64,000 nucleotides of DNA. Origin: Planctomycetota bacterium (GTDB taxonomy: Bacteria; Planctomycetota; OFTM77). The position numbers and the translations under genes are program-made. The stretch is from NCBI GenBank assembly GCA_029260795.1, contig JAJDCO010000154.1, positions 1 to 64,000 on the forward strand, in the 5' to 3' direction. Shown here one piece after another: positions 51,924 through 60,548 of this stretch (the first letter of the stretch is position 1; the number at the start of each line of letters is the position of its first letter). The notes beneath the pieces are model-generated. The model had not been told where the DNA came from and made no database searches. It was given only the letters and a program-made list of their open reading frames with translations.

Positions 51924-52592
51924 TCAGCCGCGGTCGACGTCGTTCAAACCACGGAGGTATTCATCGAGCCACCGACGATACTTCTGCGGGTACTGGTTGG
52001 GATCAAAGGTGCGGACCCGTTCCTGGATCTTGTCGGGGAGGCTTCCCCAGGACCCCGGTCGGTGTCGGTGGCCTTTCTCTTCGTCTTGCGACGCCGGAGG
52101 CTCGTCGCTGTTCTGCTGCTGAGAAGGATCGTCCGACGGCTGATCGCCGCCTGGTTTCGTGAGATCCGGGAGCGGCTGCTTGCGGTCATTCGGTTTCCGC
52201 TCTTCCCCGGTGCGCTTCAGCCCGTCCCTTCGGGGCCCATTGCTCGGCCGCTTGAAACCGCTACCGGGCTTCTCGCATTGGCCACTCGAGCAGGAGCCCG
52301 GCTGGAGCCTGGAAGCTTCGATGAGCCGATCGATTCCTTCGATCACGTTGCCTTGCTGTTCCTTGCCCACTTGGGCGAGCTCGGCGAGCTTCTCGATCGC
52401 ACTCTCTTGGGCTTCGCGGGTTTCGGCTCCCGCCCGAATGATCGTGCTCTCGGCGACCTTCATGTCGTGGCTGATCTGTCGTACGAGCCGCCGCATCGCT
52501 TCCGGGTCGAGCTCCTCTTGAGCAGCGGCCACGGAAGACCAGGAGACGAATAGCATCAGCGCGCCGGCCAAGCCGATCAGCATCTTGTGCAT
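51924..52592 (-). CDS. Secreted Gln-rich protein, copy 2
   Basis: 222 residues, paralogue of the upstream-sense gene at 51162. Signal peptide MLIGLAGALMLFVSWSSVAA. Head ELDPEAMRRLVRQISHDM and tail SWGSLPDKIQERVRTFDPN, YPQKYRRWLDEYLRGLND are conserved with copy 1. The middle is charged and Pro/Ser/Asp-rich with two cysteines (CSSGQC) instead of polyGln. Tandem duplication with rapid change of the spacer. Same strand and cluster as the large coiled-coil protein. Confidence 0.8.
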   Translation of the reverse strand: MHKMLIGLAGALMLFVSWSSVAAAQEELDPEAMRRLVRQISHDMKVAESTIIRAGAETREAQESAIEKLAELAQVGKEQQGNVIEGIDRLIEASRLQPGSCSSGQCEKPGSGFKRPSNGPRRDGLKRTGEERKPNDRKQPLPDLTKPGGDQPSDDPSQQQNSDEPPASQDEEKGHRHRPGSWGSLPDKIQERVRTFDPNQYPQKYRRWLDEYLRGLNDVDRG

Positions 52593-52634
52593 CGTCGTTC
52601 TCCAATCGAAATGAAGCTGTAGTGCCCGAGTCCC

Positions 52635-55600
52635 TCAGCGATCGTCGTCGTCCTTCTTGAAGGGATCTTCTTTGCCCTCACCCTTCTCGAAGGGATCGTC
52701 GGCTTCGGCATCGACGCCGAAGCGTGCCGCCATGGCATCGAACAGCTTGCTGATCTGACCTTGCTGATGGCTCAGACGCTCGAGGAGCGTGGCACGAATG
52801 GACTCGAAGCCGGGCTCCGGCTCTCCCTCGGCCAGGTGGGAGTACTTGTCGAGCACGTCCACCTGCATGCGTCGCAGCATCATGAGCTCCGCCAGCGGCG
52901 GGACGATGGGGGGAGCCCCTTCGGGCTGCTGACCGTCTTGTTGCTCCTGCTGCTGCTGCTGTTGCTGCTGCTTGCGCGCCTCATCCCGGCGACGCTCGAG
53001 CTCTTGGTCGAGGGCCTCCTTGAGCTTGACGAGCCGCTCGAGCACGTCGAACTGCAGCCCTTGGACGAACGCGTTGGTGTTGTAGCTCGGCCGACCCAGC
53101 TCCTTCGAGAGGAGAGAGAGGTCATCGGCATTCATCTTGAGCATCAACCCGAAGGTCAGGGAGCCTTCCTCTTCGAGCTTGGGATAGAGCTCGGCGCAGC
53201 GGCGTTCGAGCTGCTCTTCGCGAGTCGCGAGCTGCTGCAGGCGTCGTTTGAGCGATCGTGCCAGGCGGCTGCCGCGCTCCTCCTCGATCTGCAGTGTCTC
53301 CTCGTTGACCTCGCGCTGCTCCTTCTCCATCTGGTCGAGCTCGTCGCGGATACGCACCAGGAGCTCTTCCTGCTGGAGCTGCTGATAGCGCTCCTCTTCC
53401 TCCTTGAGCTGCTGCTCGGTTTGCTCGAGATACTGCTGGGCTTGCTCTTCCTGCTCGAGTGCGGACTGCGTGTCCTCTCCGTCGAGGTTCGTGGAGGCCT
53501 CTTGCATGCGATTGGCCGCTTGCTCCATCGATTGCTGCCCACCCTGCTCGCGCTCCTGCATCTCTTTGGCGAGCTCTCGCGTGCGCTGCTCCAGCTCACG
53601 CTCTCGGTCGGCCATCTCGGGAAGCTGCTCTCGCTGCTCGTCTCCGAGCTCATCACCCTCTCGCCGCTCGAGCGATTCCAGCGCGCTCTGGAGCTCCTCG
53701 GCCGCGTCTCGCTGTGACTGCTGCGCCTTCGGCCGCTCGCCTTGGCGCATCTGCTCGCCGGCCTGCTCCATCTGCTGTGAGGCCTTCTGGGTCTGACCGC
53801 TCGCAGACTGCTGCCCGGCACTCTGGCTGGAGGCCATCCGCTGGGTCAGCTCCTCGGTCTTCTTCTCGAGGGCCTCCTGCTCTTTCGCCAGCTCCTCGAG
53901 ATCTTCGCGCGTCTTGCGCCACAGCATTTCACGGAGATCTTTGGTCTGCTCCTCCGCATCTTTCAGAAGGCGTTCGGCTTCGGCAGAGCGACGGGCAGCC
54001 TCTTGCTGGTCACCGCGATCCATGGCTTCTTGCGCGGCTTTCATCTCTTCCGCCGCCTTCTGGACGGCTTCGGCGGCGCGGGAGATCTGCTCTTTTTGCT
54101 CGGGAGTCAGAGGCTGCTCGCCTTGCTTGCCGGCTTGCTTCTCGCCTTGCTCGCCGGCTTGCTGCTCGCCTTGCTCGCCGGCTTGCTGCTCACCTTGCTC
54201 GCCGGCTTGCTGCTCGCCGGACTGTTGGCCCAACGACTTTGAGAGATCGCGGGCACGGTTCTCGAGCTCCCGAGTGCGATTCGCGAGCTCGTTCGCTTCT
54301 CGGCGAGCCGACTCTGCTTCGGAGTCGAGAGCCTGGGACGCGCTGTCGAGTTGCTCGACTGCTTCGCTCTGCTTCTCGTCGGCCTGAGTGGTGTCCCCTT
54401 CGGAGATCGCCTCCCTGGCTTTTTCCATCGCCTCCCGGGCGGCTTCCACGGCCTGCTGAGCTCGCTTTCGGTCTCCGGTTTCCGCAGGACTGGCTGTTGA
54501 CCACTTCGCCATCTGCTCGCTCGCCTCGCCGGCGGCCTTCTCGAGCTGTGCCTGTCGCTCTTCGAGCGCATCCTGGCGAGCTTGCTGCGCCTGTTGGCTC
54601 GACTCCTGCGCCTGGGCCAGCTGCTCACCCGCCGCCTTGGCCTGGCTCTGCGCGTCTTCGGACTGGCCTTCGGCGGCTGCCTCGGCAGCCGCTTGCGCAC
54701 TCTGCTGAGCCTGCTCGAGTGCGGAGAGCGTGGCTTCCGCGGCGGCTTTCTCCTCAGTGCTGCCCGATACGTTCGACTTCTCCGCCTCGGCGCGGGCTTC
54801 CTTCAGCGCTTCCGTGATGTCCTGCTTCGCCTGCTCCGCAAGCATTTGAGCGGTCGAGGTGTCGTTCTCGAACTCGAGGACTTCCTTCGCTTGCTCGAGC
54901 TGCTGAAGTGCATTCTGGAGCTTGCGACCGAGGGCACCCTCGGATTCGGAGAGCCGATTCCAGGCGGACTCGGCGGCTTCTCGAGTTTCGACCTGCAGGC
55001 CTCGCTGCTCTTGGGACAGAGCCGACAGTGCTGTCTGAAGGGCTGCTCGGGCTCCCGCTTGCTCACCGGCCTCGGCCGACTTCTCCTCTTGTTGCTGGAG
55101 TCGTTGGGCGGCCGCCTGCTGCGCTTGCCGCAAGGCCAGGAGCTCCTCGAGAAGCCGTTGGAGCTGGGCGTCTTTCGGATCAGTCGCGGCGCCTGACTGG
55201 GTCGTCTGAGCATTGAGCTCCTGCTGCTCCCGCAAGAGGGACCGGATGTCTTCGCCGGCGGCTCGGTCAGTCGGGTCGGAGCTCTCGGGGGACTGCGTGC
55301 GCAGATCTTGGAGTCGATCGATCTCGCGCTTCTGGTCTCGCTTGAGATCATCGAGAGTCGCAAGCGTTTCCCGCAGCTCGGCCAGCTCCTTCTCGATCCT
55401 CTCGAGGCTGTTGCGATCATTGAGGATGGAGAGCAAGTCACCGAGGTGGGAGACGATCTCGCCTTGGCGCCTCAGGACCTCGACTCGTCGCGACCGGATG
55501 TTCTCGGCCGCTTCGGCCATGCTCCGGTCAATCTGATTGGTCCCGAGATAGGCGTTGGCATTCTCGAGGAGCTGAGCGGTGTACTCCTTACCCTCACGGC

Positions 55601-55769
55601 GGGACCGATCGGCGAGTCGTTGAATCTTCTGATGGATCCGTTCGAGCTGGAGAGCGGCACGCTCTTGCTCTTGAGCGATGTTGTCGAGCTCCTTGCTCTG
55701 TGCCCGGGCCGGCGTCGGAGCCAGAAGAGCAGCGGCGAGGAGGAGCGAGAGGGTGGTGATTCGGAACAT
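52635..55769 (-). CDS. Very long secreted Glu/Gln-rich coiled-coil protein
   Basis: 1044 residues from ATG 55769 (AAGGAGG upstream). Signal peptide MFRITTLSLLLAAALLAPTP, cleaved near ARAQ. Nearly the whole mature chain is predicted coiled coil, with long runs of Glu, Gln, Ala and Arg. Around residues 515-555 an 8-residue repeat (QQAGEQGE type, 24-bp DNA repeat near 54115-54230) occurs in tandem. The last 250 residues are more regular (RSLKRRLQQLATREEQLERR, GRPSYNTNAFVQGLQFDVLE) and end in an Asp-rich tail (KKDDDD). It has no recognised family. It follows the DUF4175-like membrane protein on the same strand, 86 bp apart, so they probably work together in the periplasm. Confidence 0.8.
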   Translation of the reverse strand: MFRITTLSLLLAAALLAPTPARAQSKELDNIAQEQERAALQLERIHQKIQRLADRSRREGKEYTAQLLENANAYLGTNQIDRSMAEAAENIRSRRVEVLRRQGEIVSHLGDLLSILNDRNSLERIEKELAELRETLATLDDLKRDQKREIDRLQDLRTQSPESSDPTDRAAGEDIRSLLREQQELNAQTTQSGAATDPKDAQLQRLLEELLALRQAQQAAAQRLQQQEEKSAEAGEQAGARAALQTALSALSQEQRGLQVETREAAESAWNRLSESEGALGRKLQNALQQLEQAKEVLEFENDTSTAQMLAEQAKQDITEALKEARAEAEKSNVSGSTEEKAAAEATLSALEQAQQSAQAAAEAAAEGQSEDAQSQAKAAGEQLAQAQESSQQAQQARQDALEERQAQLEKAAGEASEQMAKWSTASPAETGDRKRAQQAVEAAREAMEKAREAISEGDTTQADEKQSEAVEQLDSASQALDSEAESARREANELANRTRELENRARDLSKSLGQQSGEQQAGEQGEQQAGEQGEQQAGEQGEKQAGKQGEQPLTPEQKEQISRAAEAVQKAAEEMKAAQEAMDRGDQQEAARRSAEAERLLKDAEEQTKDLREMLWRKTREDLEELAKEQEALEKKTEELTQRMASSQSAGQQSASGQTQKASQQMEQAGEQMRQGERPKAQQSQRDAAEELQSALESLERREGDELGDEQREQLPEMADRERELEQRTRELAKEMQEREQGGQQSMEQAANRMQEASTNLDGEDTQSALEQEEQAQQYLEQTEQQLKEEEERYQQLQQEELLVRIRDELDQMEKEQREVNEETLQIEEERGSRLARSLKRRLQQLATREEQLERRCAELYPKLEEEGSLTFGLMLKMNADDLSLLSKELGRPSYNTNAFVQGLQFDVLERLVKLKEALDQELERRRDEARKQQQQQQQQEQQDGQQPEGAPPIVPPLAELMMLRRMQVDVLDKYSHLAEGEPEPGFESIRATLLERLSHQQGQISKLFDAMAARFGVDAEADDPFEKGEGKEDPFKKDDDDR

Positions 55770-55855
55770 GGGCTTGCGCCTCCTTGCTCGGGGCGTCACG
55801 GATCGAAAAGTCTTTGGTCTGACGTCGTCGGGGCCCGGGCGGTTCATTCTCGATT

Positions 55856-58195
55856 CTACTTGTTCAGCTCTTGAATGGTGCGCTCGTTGAGTTGTCTTTG
55901 GAGGTCGAGTAGCTCACGCGTGAGCTGGAGCACTTCTTGGTAGTCCTCCCACTCTTCCATCTTGGTCAGGAGCGTCTCGAGGGTTGCGAGCACGGCCTTC
56001 TGACGGTCGGCGGCGAGGTTGAACTCCTCGCTCATGGCGGAGGCTTCCGGAGACTTGCGACCACGCGCCAACGCCTGATAGGCGTCGGGGCTGAGCTGGG
56101 TGGCCACGTCTTGTGCCAGCTGCACTAGACCGAGCACCTTGCCGGTCATCTCGAGCTCTCCGAGCTGGCCCGAGGCATAGATCGCGACGACCTCGCTGAA
56201 GAGCTCCGGCTCATAGGACTCGAGGTAGCCGCCTTCGCGAGCCAGCTCGTCGACCAGGCCGATCAGCTTGTCGATTTGGTATCCCGGCTCGAGACGGTTG
56301 AAGAGGTAGGTCTGGAACAGACCCGCCAGCTCTTGGGAGAGGGCCAGGGCATCGTTGGTGACGCGGTTCTGATCGATCTCGATTCGGACCGCTCGGCTCT
56401 GATCCGCCGGCTGGAGCTCGCTCCCGTCGGCAAAGAGACCTCGCAGGGCTTCGAACTCTTGGTACGTCTCCTGTTGGAGGCCGCGTAGGCTTCGCGTCAT
56501 CTCCTTCAAGCGAACCTGGCGCTCGTTGATGCGCCGGATGAGCTCTCCCGGTGAGACGACGTCGACGTGGTAGCGTTGTGTCTCACCCTCATTGGGGATC
56601 GGATCACCTGCGGAGGTTGCCTGGAAGTCGGAGGCGACCAGGAAGTACTCGAGGGTGTCACCTTCGGCGAGGGGGCGGGCCACCCCGGCTTCATCGGGGA
56701 GCTGGAGCTGACCGATCTCGAGGGGGTAGTAGGCGGCCAAGCGAGAGCTGCCGGTTTCGCCGACGAGCTGCGGTGGTACGAGCGAGTACTCTTGATCCGC
56801 CTCGGCTCCAGACAGTCGGTATCGGAGCGAGACGCCGGCGATCCCGTAGTCGTCCTGAATCAACGCCCGGATCGGCACGACGGCCGAAGGAGTCGCATCG
56901 ATCTGGACGCGCGATGGGGAGTAGAGCCGAAGCGACGGCTTCTGATCCTTGATGGCTCGAATCGCATACACCCCGGGCTTTTGATTTCGGAGCTGGTTCT
57001 GTCCCTGGAGCTGGAACGAGTACTGCGCGGTTCCGATGACCTCGAGCTGCCTTCGAACCAGTCGGTCCTCGACCAGCTCCATGTTGCCCACGTCTTGACC
57101 ATCGATCAGGAAGGTGGCCTGCTCGAGGGGCAAGGTCGTGCGCGCCGTGATGGTGACGATGGTCCCGATAGGCGCATCGATGTTGCCTTGATACTCCGTC
57201 TTGTTTGGCAGGCCGGTATAGGCGGGGAAGAGGTAGTCGACCTGAATCTGGTCGATCTCGGGAGGCATGATGACGTCGACGCGAACGCGCGGATCGGCGT
57301 CGTTGTCGTCGCCTCCTTCGATGTGGAAATAGAAGGAATCGATCAGGTCTCGAAAGCGGATCTGGAACTCCCGCTCGCCGCGGCGCTGCATCGGAATGCG
57401 TCGATCCAGGCCGATGCGCTCGCCGTCGCTCTCGAGGGCGATCAGCTGCTGTACCAGCTCGACGGTCTCCGGGATCGTTCCTTCAACCTCGACCTTGACT
57501 GGCAGGGAGCCGCCGCGGGCAACGCGGATCCGAGTCTCGCCATCGGCTTCATCGACGAAGATGGCCGGGTCGTCGGTCGGAAGAACGAGGCGCAGGAAGG
57601 TCTTTTGGGGCCAGCGGATCTCGGAGCCGAGGAAGCGCTGCCACCAGATCCCGGCCAGTTCGGCGTTGGCCGCCAGGACACCGGCGGCGCTCAGGATCAG
57701 GACGGTTGCCACACCGGCGCGGCGCTGAACGGGCTTCGGATCGACGACCCGTCGGAGGTCGAGGCCCTCGGCGAGCTGGCGTCCCTCGGCGACGACGGAG
57801 TCGATCAAGGCGCGCGACTCGTTCCAGCTGCGATCGTCCGCGTGGCGCGAGAGCTGGATGGCGCTGATGAGTCGGGCCTGCAGCTCGGGATGTGCATTCT
57901 CGAGCAAGAGCGCCAGGTCATCGTCCGTCAAGGGGCGACGGAGTGGGTAGACGAGGCGTCGGATGGTCAGGAAGACCAGGGTCGCCACCGTCGTCGCCAG
58001 CAGGACGAGACGGACACCGCGCGGGAGGTCGAGGAGATAGTCGGCCCCAAAGCTGATCAGGGCGGTGAAGCCGATGATGATCAGCAGCGTCGCCGCCCCG
58101 AAGCCGAGGTAGAGTCGGCGCAATCTCTGGCGCAGCTGCGCCAGTCGTTTCTCGAGAACCCGCCCATCGTCTCGAATCACGTGATCGTTCTCCAC
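55856..58195 (-). CDS. DUF4175-like membrane protein
   Basis: 779 residues. Two N-terminal hydrophobic segments (FGAATLLIIIGFTALISFGA and VRLVLLATTVATLVFLTIRR) and a third near 160 (AGVATVLILSAAGVLAANAE). After this comes a long periplasmic part with beta-type modules (RVRVDVIMPPEIDQIQVDYL, FPAYTGLPNKTEYQGNI, IRALIQDDYGIAGVSLRYRL) and a helical C-terminus (QLTRELLDLQRQLNERTIQE). LTDDDLALLLENAHPELQAR is a cytoplasmic pre-domain. The arrangement resembles DUF4175 proteins and their planctomycete relatives; I am moderately sure. Next to it, on the same strand, is the large coiled-coil gene. Confidence 0.7.
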   Translation of the reverse strand: MENDHVIRDDGRVLEKRLAQLRQRLRRLYLGFGAATLLIIIGFTALISFGADYLLDLPRGVRLVLLATTVATLVFLTIRRLVYPLRRPLTDDDLALLLENAHPELQARLISAIQLSRHADDRSWNESRALIDSVVAEGRQLAEGLDLRRVVDPKPVQRRAGVATVLILSAAGVLAANAELAGIWWQRFLGSEIRWPQKTFLRLVLPTDDPAIFVDEADGETRIRVARGGSLPVKVEVEGTIPETVELVQQLIALESDGERIGLDRRIPMQRRGEREFQIRFRDLIDSFYFHIEGGDDNDADPRVRVDVIMPPEIDQIQVDYLFPAYTGLPNKTEYQGNIDAPIGTIVTITARTTLPLEQATFLIDGQDVGNMELVEDRLVRRQLEVIGTAQYSFQLQGQNQLRNQKPGVYAIRAIKDQKPSLRLYSPSRVQIDATPSAVVPIRALIQDDYGIAGVSLRYRLSGAEADQEYSLVPPQLVGETGSSRLAAYYPLEIGQLQLPDEAGVARPLAEGDTLEYFLVASDFQATSAGDPIPNEGETQRYHVDVVSPGELIRRINERQVRLKEMTRSLRGLQQETYQEFEALRGLFADGSELQPADQSRAVRIEIDQNRVTNDALALSQELAGLFQTYLFNRLEPGYQIDKLIGLVDELAREGGYLESYEPELFSEVVAIYASGQLGELEMTGKVLGLVQLAQDVATQLSPDAYQALARGRKSPEASAMSEEFNLAADRQKAVLATLETLLTKMEEWEDYQEVLQLTRELLDLQRQLNERTIQELNK

Positions 58196-58235
58196 CTGGA
58201 GGTCCCGTTCGTCTCGCTGGTTTTCAACGCCCTGC

Positions 58236-59375
58236 TCACCGCTGGAAGATCGGCAGGTAGCCGTAGGGAATCTGCAAGATCAGACACGAGACGGCCGTCG
58301 CGAAGGCGTCTCCGGGTCCGATCGTGTTGCGCCAGGACCCGTCGGCCTGTTGGCCATCAAAGAGGTCTCGGCAGATGCGCGGCCAGTACCAATCCCAGGC
58401 GCGCGAGCCGGCGATGTAGGTCGCCTGCACCGCGTAGTAGTTGCCGTAGTAGAAGAAGTAGTGGTGCTGGTAGAAGTCGTGGAGATCCTGATACGTCTCC
58501 CGCAGGTACTGGAGTCCCGCGTCGATGTCTGCATCCGAGTAGACGCCGGCTCCATAGAGCGTCGTGATGCCCGCTGCCGTGAGCGGAAAGCTCGAGCGCG
58601 CATCGTGCTTGAGCTGGTACTTGAAGGAGCCCTTCTCGTTGCGACGTCGCCCAAAGCGCTGGTAGCGGCCGTAGGAGTCCTCGCGGACGGCGCTGTCCTT
58701 GACGTATTGGACGGCGCGGTCGACGGTCGTGCTCGGGACCTTGATGCCGATGTTGCGAGCGGCGCGGAGAGCCATCACCTGGCAGACGGTGATGGACATG
58801 TCGGAGTCCTTCGCCATCGGCAGGTAACGCCAGGATCCACTCTCGTTTTGGCTGCGCACGATCAGGTCGATGGCGAGCTGTAGCTTGTTGCGCACGTCGG
58901 CGCGGTTGGTCATGCCGTAGATCTCGGCCAAGAAAAGGGTCGCGAAAGCGTGGCTGTACATCCGGGTCCCGTTGGACGTGACGTAGCCATCGTCTTCACC
59001 GACGTGCTCGAGCACGTACTGCAATCCCCGCTCGACCACCTCGCCGTAGCGGCCGCGTCCCGGAAGGTGACCCCCTGCCATGAAGGACATGCAGGCCAGG
59101 CTCGTCACGCCGACGTGCCCGGTGCGCCCTTGGGTGACGCGGTAGTCCTCGCGGATCTTGAAGCCGACATCGCCGACCCAGGCTCCGCGCTCGCTGCCTT
59201 CGGTCATCTGGCGCGCCGACAACCAGGACAGGCCGCGCTCGACCCGCTCCTCGTGACCGGGTAGCAAGATCGAGTCACCGTCTTGCGGTACCGCGAGGAG
59301 ACCGGCACTCGACGAGAAGAGACACAGCCAACCGACGGTGAGCAGCCAGCCTGGCATCGATCCGTCGCGTTTCAT
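58236..59375 (-). CDS. Secreted alpha/alpha-toroid protein, copy B
   Basis: 379 residues from ATG 59375 (MKRDGSMPGWLL). Signal region LLTVGWLCLFSSSAGLLAVP. Toroid repeats: RGLSWLSARQMTEG, RGLQYVLEHVGEDDGYV, LAIDLIVRSQNESGSWRYLP, RAVQYVKDSAVRED, LQYLRETYQDLHDFYQHHYF, LFDGQQADGSWRN. No DxDD motif. C-terminus IPYGYLPIFQR. It is about 80 percent or more identical by eye to the neighbouring copy at 59421, so a recent duplication. It is part of the envelope cluster together with the PQQ/TPR gene. Confidence 0.85.
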   Translation of the reverse strand: MKRDGSMPGWLLTVGWLCLFSSSAGLLAVPQDGDSILLPGHEERVERGLSWLSARQMTEGSERGAWVGDVGFKIREDYRVTQGRTGHVGVTSLACMSFMAGGHLPGRGRYGEVVERGLQYVLEHVGEDDGYVTSNGTRMYSHAFATLFLAEIYGMTNRADVRNKLQLAIDLIVRSQNESGSWRYLPMAKDSDMSITVCQVMALRAARNIGIKVPSTTVDRAVQYVKDSAVREDSYGRYQRFGRRRNEKGSFKYQLKHDARSSFPLTAAGITTLYGAGVYSDADIDAGLQYLRETYQDLHDFYQHHYFFYYGNYYAVQATYIAGSRAWDWYWPRICRDLFDGQQADGSWRNTIGPGDAFATAVSCLILQIPYGYLPIFQR

Positions 59376-59420
59376 GTCGGTCTCCTTTCCGAGTGGGTGA
59401 GCCAGTCGACGTCGAGCGCG

Positions 59421-60548
59421 TCAGCGCTGAAAGATCGGCAAGTACCCGTAGGGGATCTGCAGGATCAGGCACGAGACGGCCGTCGCGAAGGCATCGCCCG
59501 GGCCGACGGTGTTCCGCCAGGATCCATCCTGCTGTTGGTTCTTGAAGAGGTCGGTGCAGATGCGCGGCCAGTACCAGTCCCAGGCCCGCGAGCCCGCGAT
59601 GTAGGTCGCCTGCACCGCGTAGTAGTTGCCGTAGTAGAAGAAGTAGTGGTGCCGGTAGAAGTCCAGGAGCTCGTCGTAGGTCGCCTGCAGATACTGGAGA
59701 CCCGCGTCGATGTCGGCGTCGGAGTAGACTCCCGCTCCATAGAGCGTCGTGATACCGGCCGCGGTCAACGGGAAGCTCGAACGCGCCCCTTCCTTGAGCT
59801 GGTACTTGAACGAGCCTTTCTCGTTGCGGCCCCGACCGAAGTGGTAGCGGCTGTAGGAGTCCTCTCGGACGGCGCTGTCCTTGACGTACTGGACGGCGCG
59901 GTCGACGGTGGTGCGGGGGACTTTGATGCCGATGTTGCGCGCGGCGCGAAGAGCCATCACCTGACAGACGGTGATGGACATGTCGGAGTCCTTCGCCATC
60001 GGTAGGTAACGCCAGGAGCCGCTCTCGTTCTGGCTGCGCACGATCAGGTCGATGGCGAGCTGCAGCTTGTCGCGCACGTCGGCGCGGTTGGTCATGCCGT
60101 AGATCTCGGCCAAGAACAGGGTCGCAAAGGCGTGGCTGTACATGCGCGTCCCGTTGGCCGTGACGTAGCCATCGTCATCGCTGACGTGGGACAGCACGTA
60201 CTGCAGACCCCGCTCGACCACCTCGCCATAGCGTCCGCGACCCGGTAGGTGACCGCCGGCCATGAAGGACATGCAGGCCAGGCTCGTCACGCCGACGTGC
60301 CCCATGCGGTTTTGGGTCACCCGGTAGTTGTCGTTTAGCTTGAAGCCGACGTCTCCGATCCAGGAGCCTCTCTCAGGGCCATCGGTCACTTGGCGGGCCG
60401 CCAACCACGCCAAGCCTCTCTCCACCCGCTCTTCATGGCCAGGCTGCAGCACAGTGTCGTTGTCGCGGGCCGTGGCGCTCGAAGCCGCCAGGAGGCCGAA
60501 GATCAGCAGCCCGCGGACGGGCGCTCTCAGCGTTTCGACTCGAAGCAT
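59421..60548 (-). CDS. Secreted alpha/alpha-toroid protein, copy C
   Basis: 375 residues from ATG 60548 (MLRVETLRAPVRG), chosen because it begins a signal peptide (LLIFGLLAASSATA). It overlaps the PQQ/TPR gene's 3' end by 22 bp. The body is near-identical in many stretches to copy B (GHVGVTSLACMSFMAGGHLP and YGNYYAVQATYIAGSRAWDW are shared). It ends IPYGYLPIFQR. It lacks a DxDD motif, like the others. The DNA of the 3' ends of copies B and C is also very similar, so recombination or gene conversion between them is possible. Confidence 0.85.
   Translation of the reverse strand: MLRVETLRAPVRGLLIFGLLAASSATARDNDTVLQPGHEERVERGLAWLAARQVTDGPERGSWIGDVGFKLNDNYRVTQNRMGHVGVTSLACMSFMAGGHLPGRGRYGEVVERGLQYVLSHVSDDDGYVTANGTRMYSHAFATLFLAEIYGMTNRADVRDKLQLAIDLIVRSQNESGSWRYLPMAKDSDMSITVCQVMALRAARNIGIKVPRTTVDRAVQYVKDSAVREDSYSRYHFGRGRNEKGSFKYQLKEGARSSFPLTAAGITTLYGAGVYSDADIDAGLQYLQATYDELLDFYRHHYFFYYGNYYAVQATYIAGSRAWDWYWPRICTDLFKNQQQDGSWRNTVGPGDAFATAVSCLILQIPYGYLPIFQR

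Noticed and set aside
50020..60548. Toroid proteins as squalene-hopene or oxidosqualene cyclases
   Set aside because: They are too short, are exported and lack the DxDD catalytic motif; only the repeat fold is shared.
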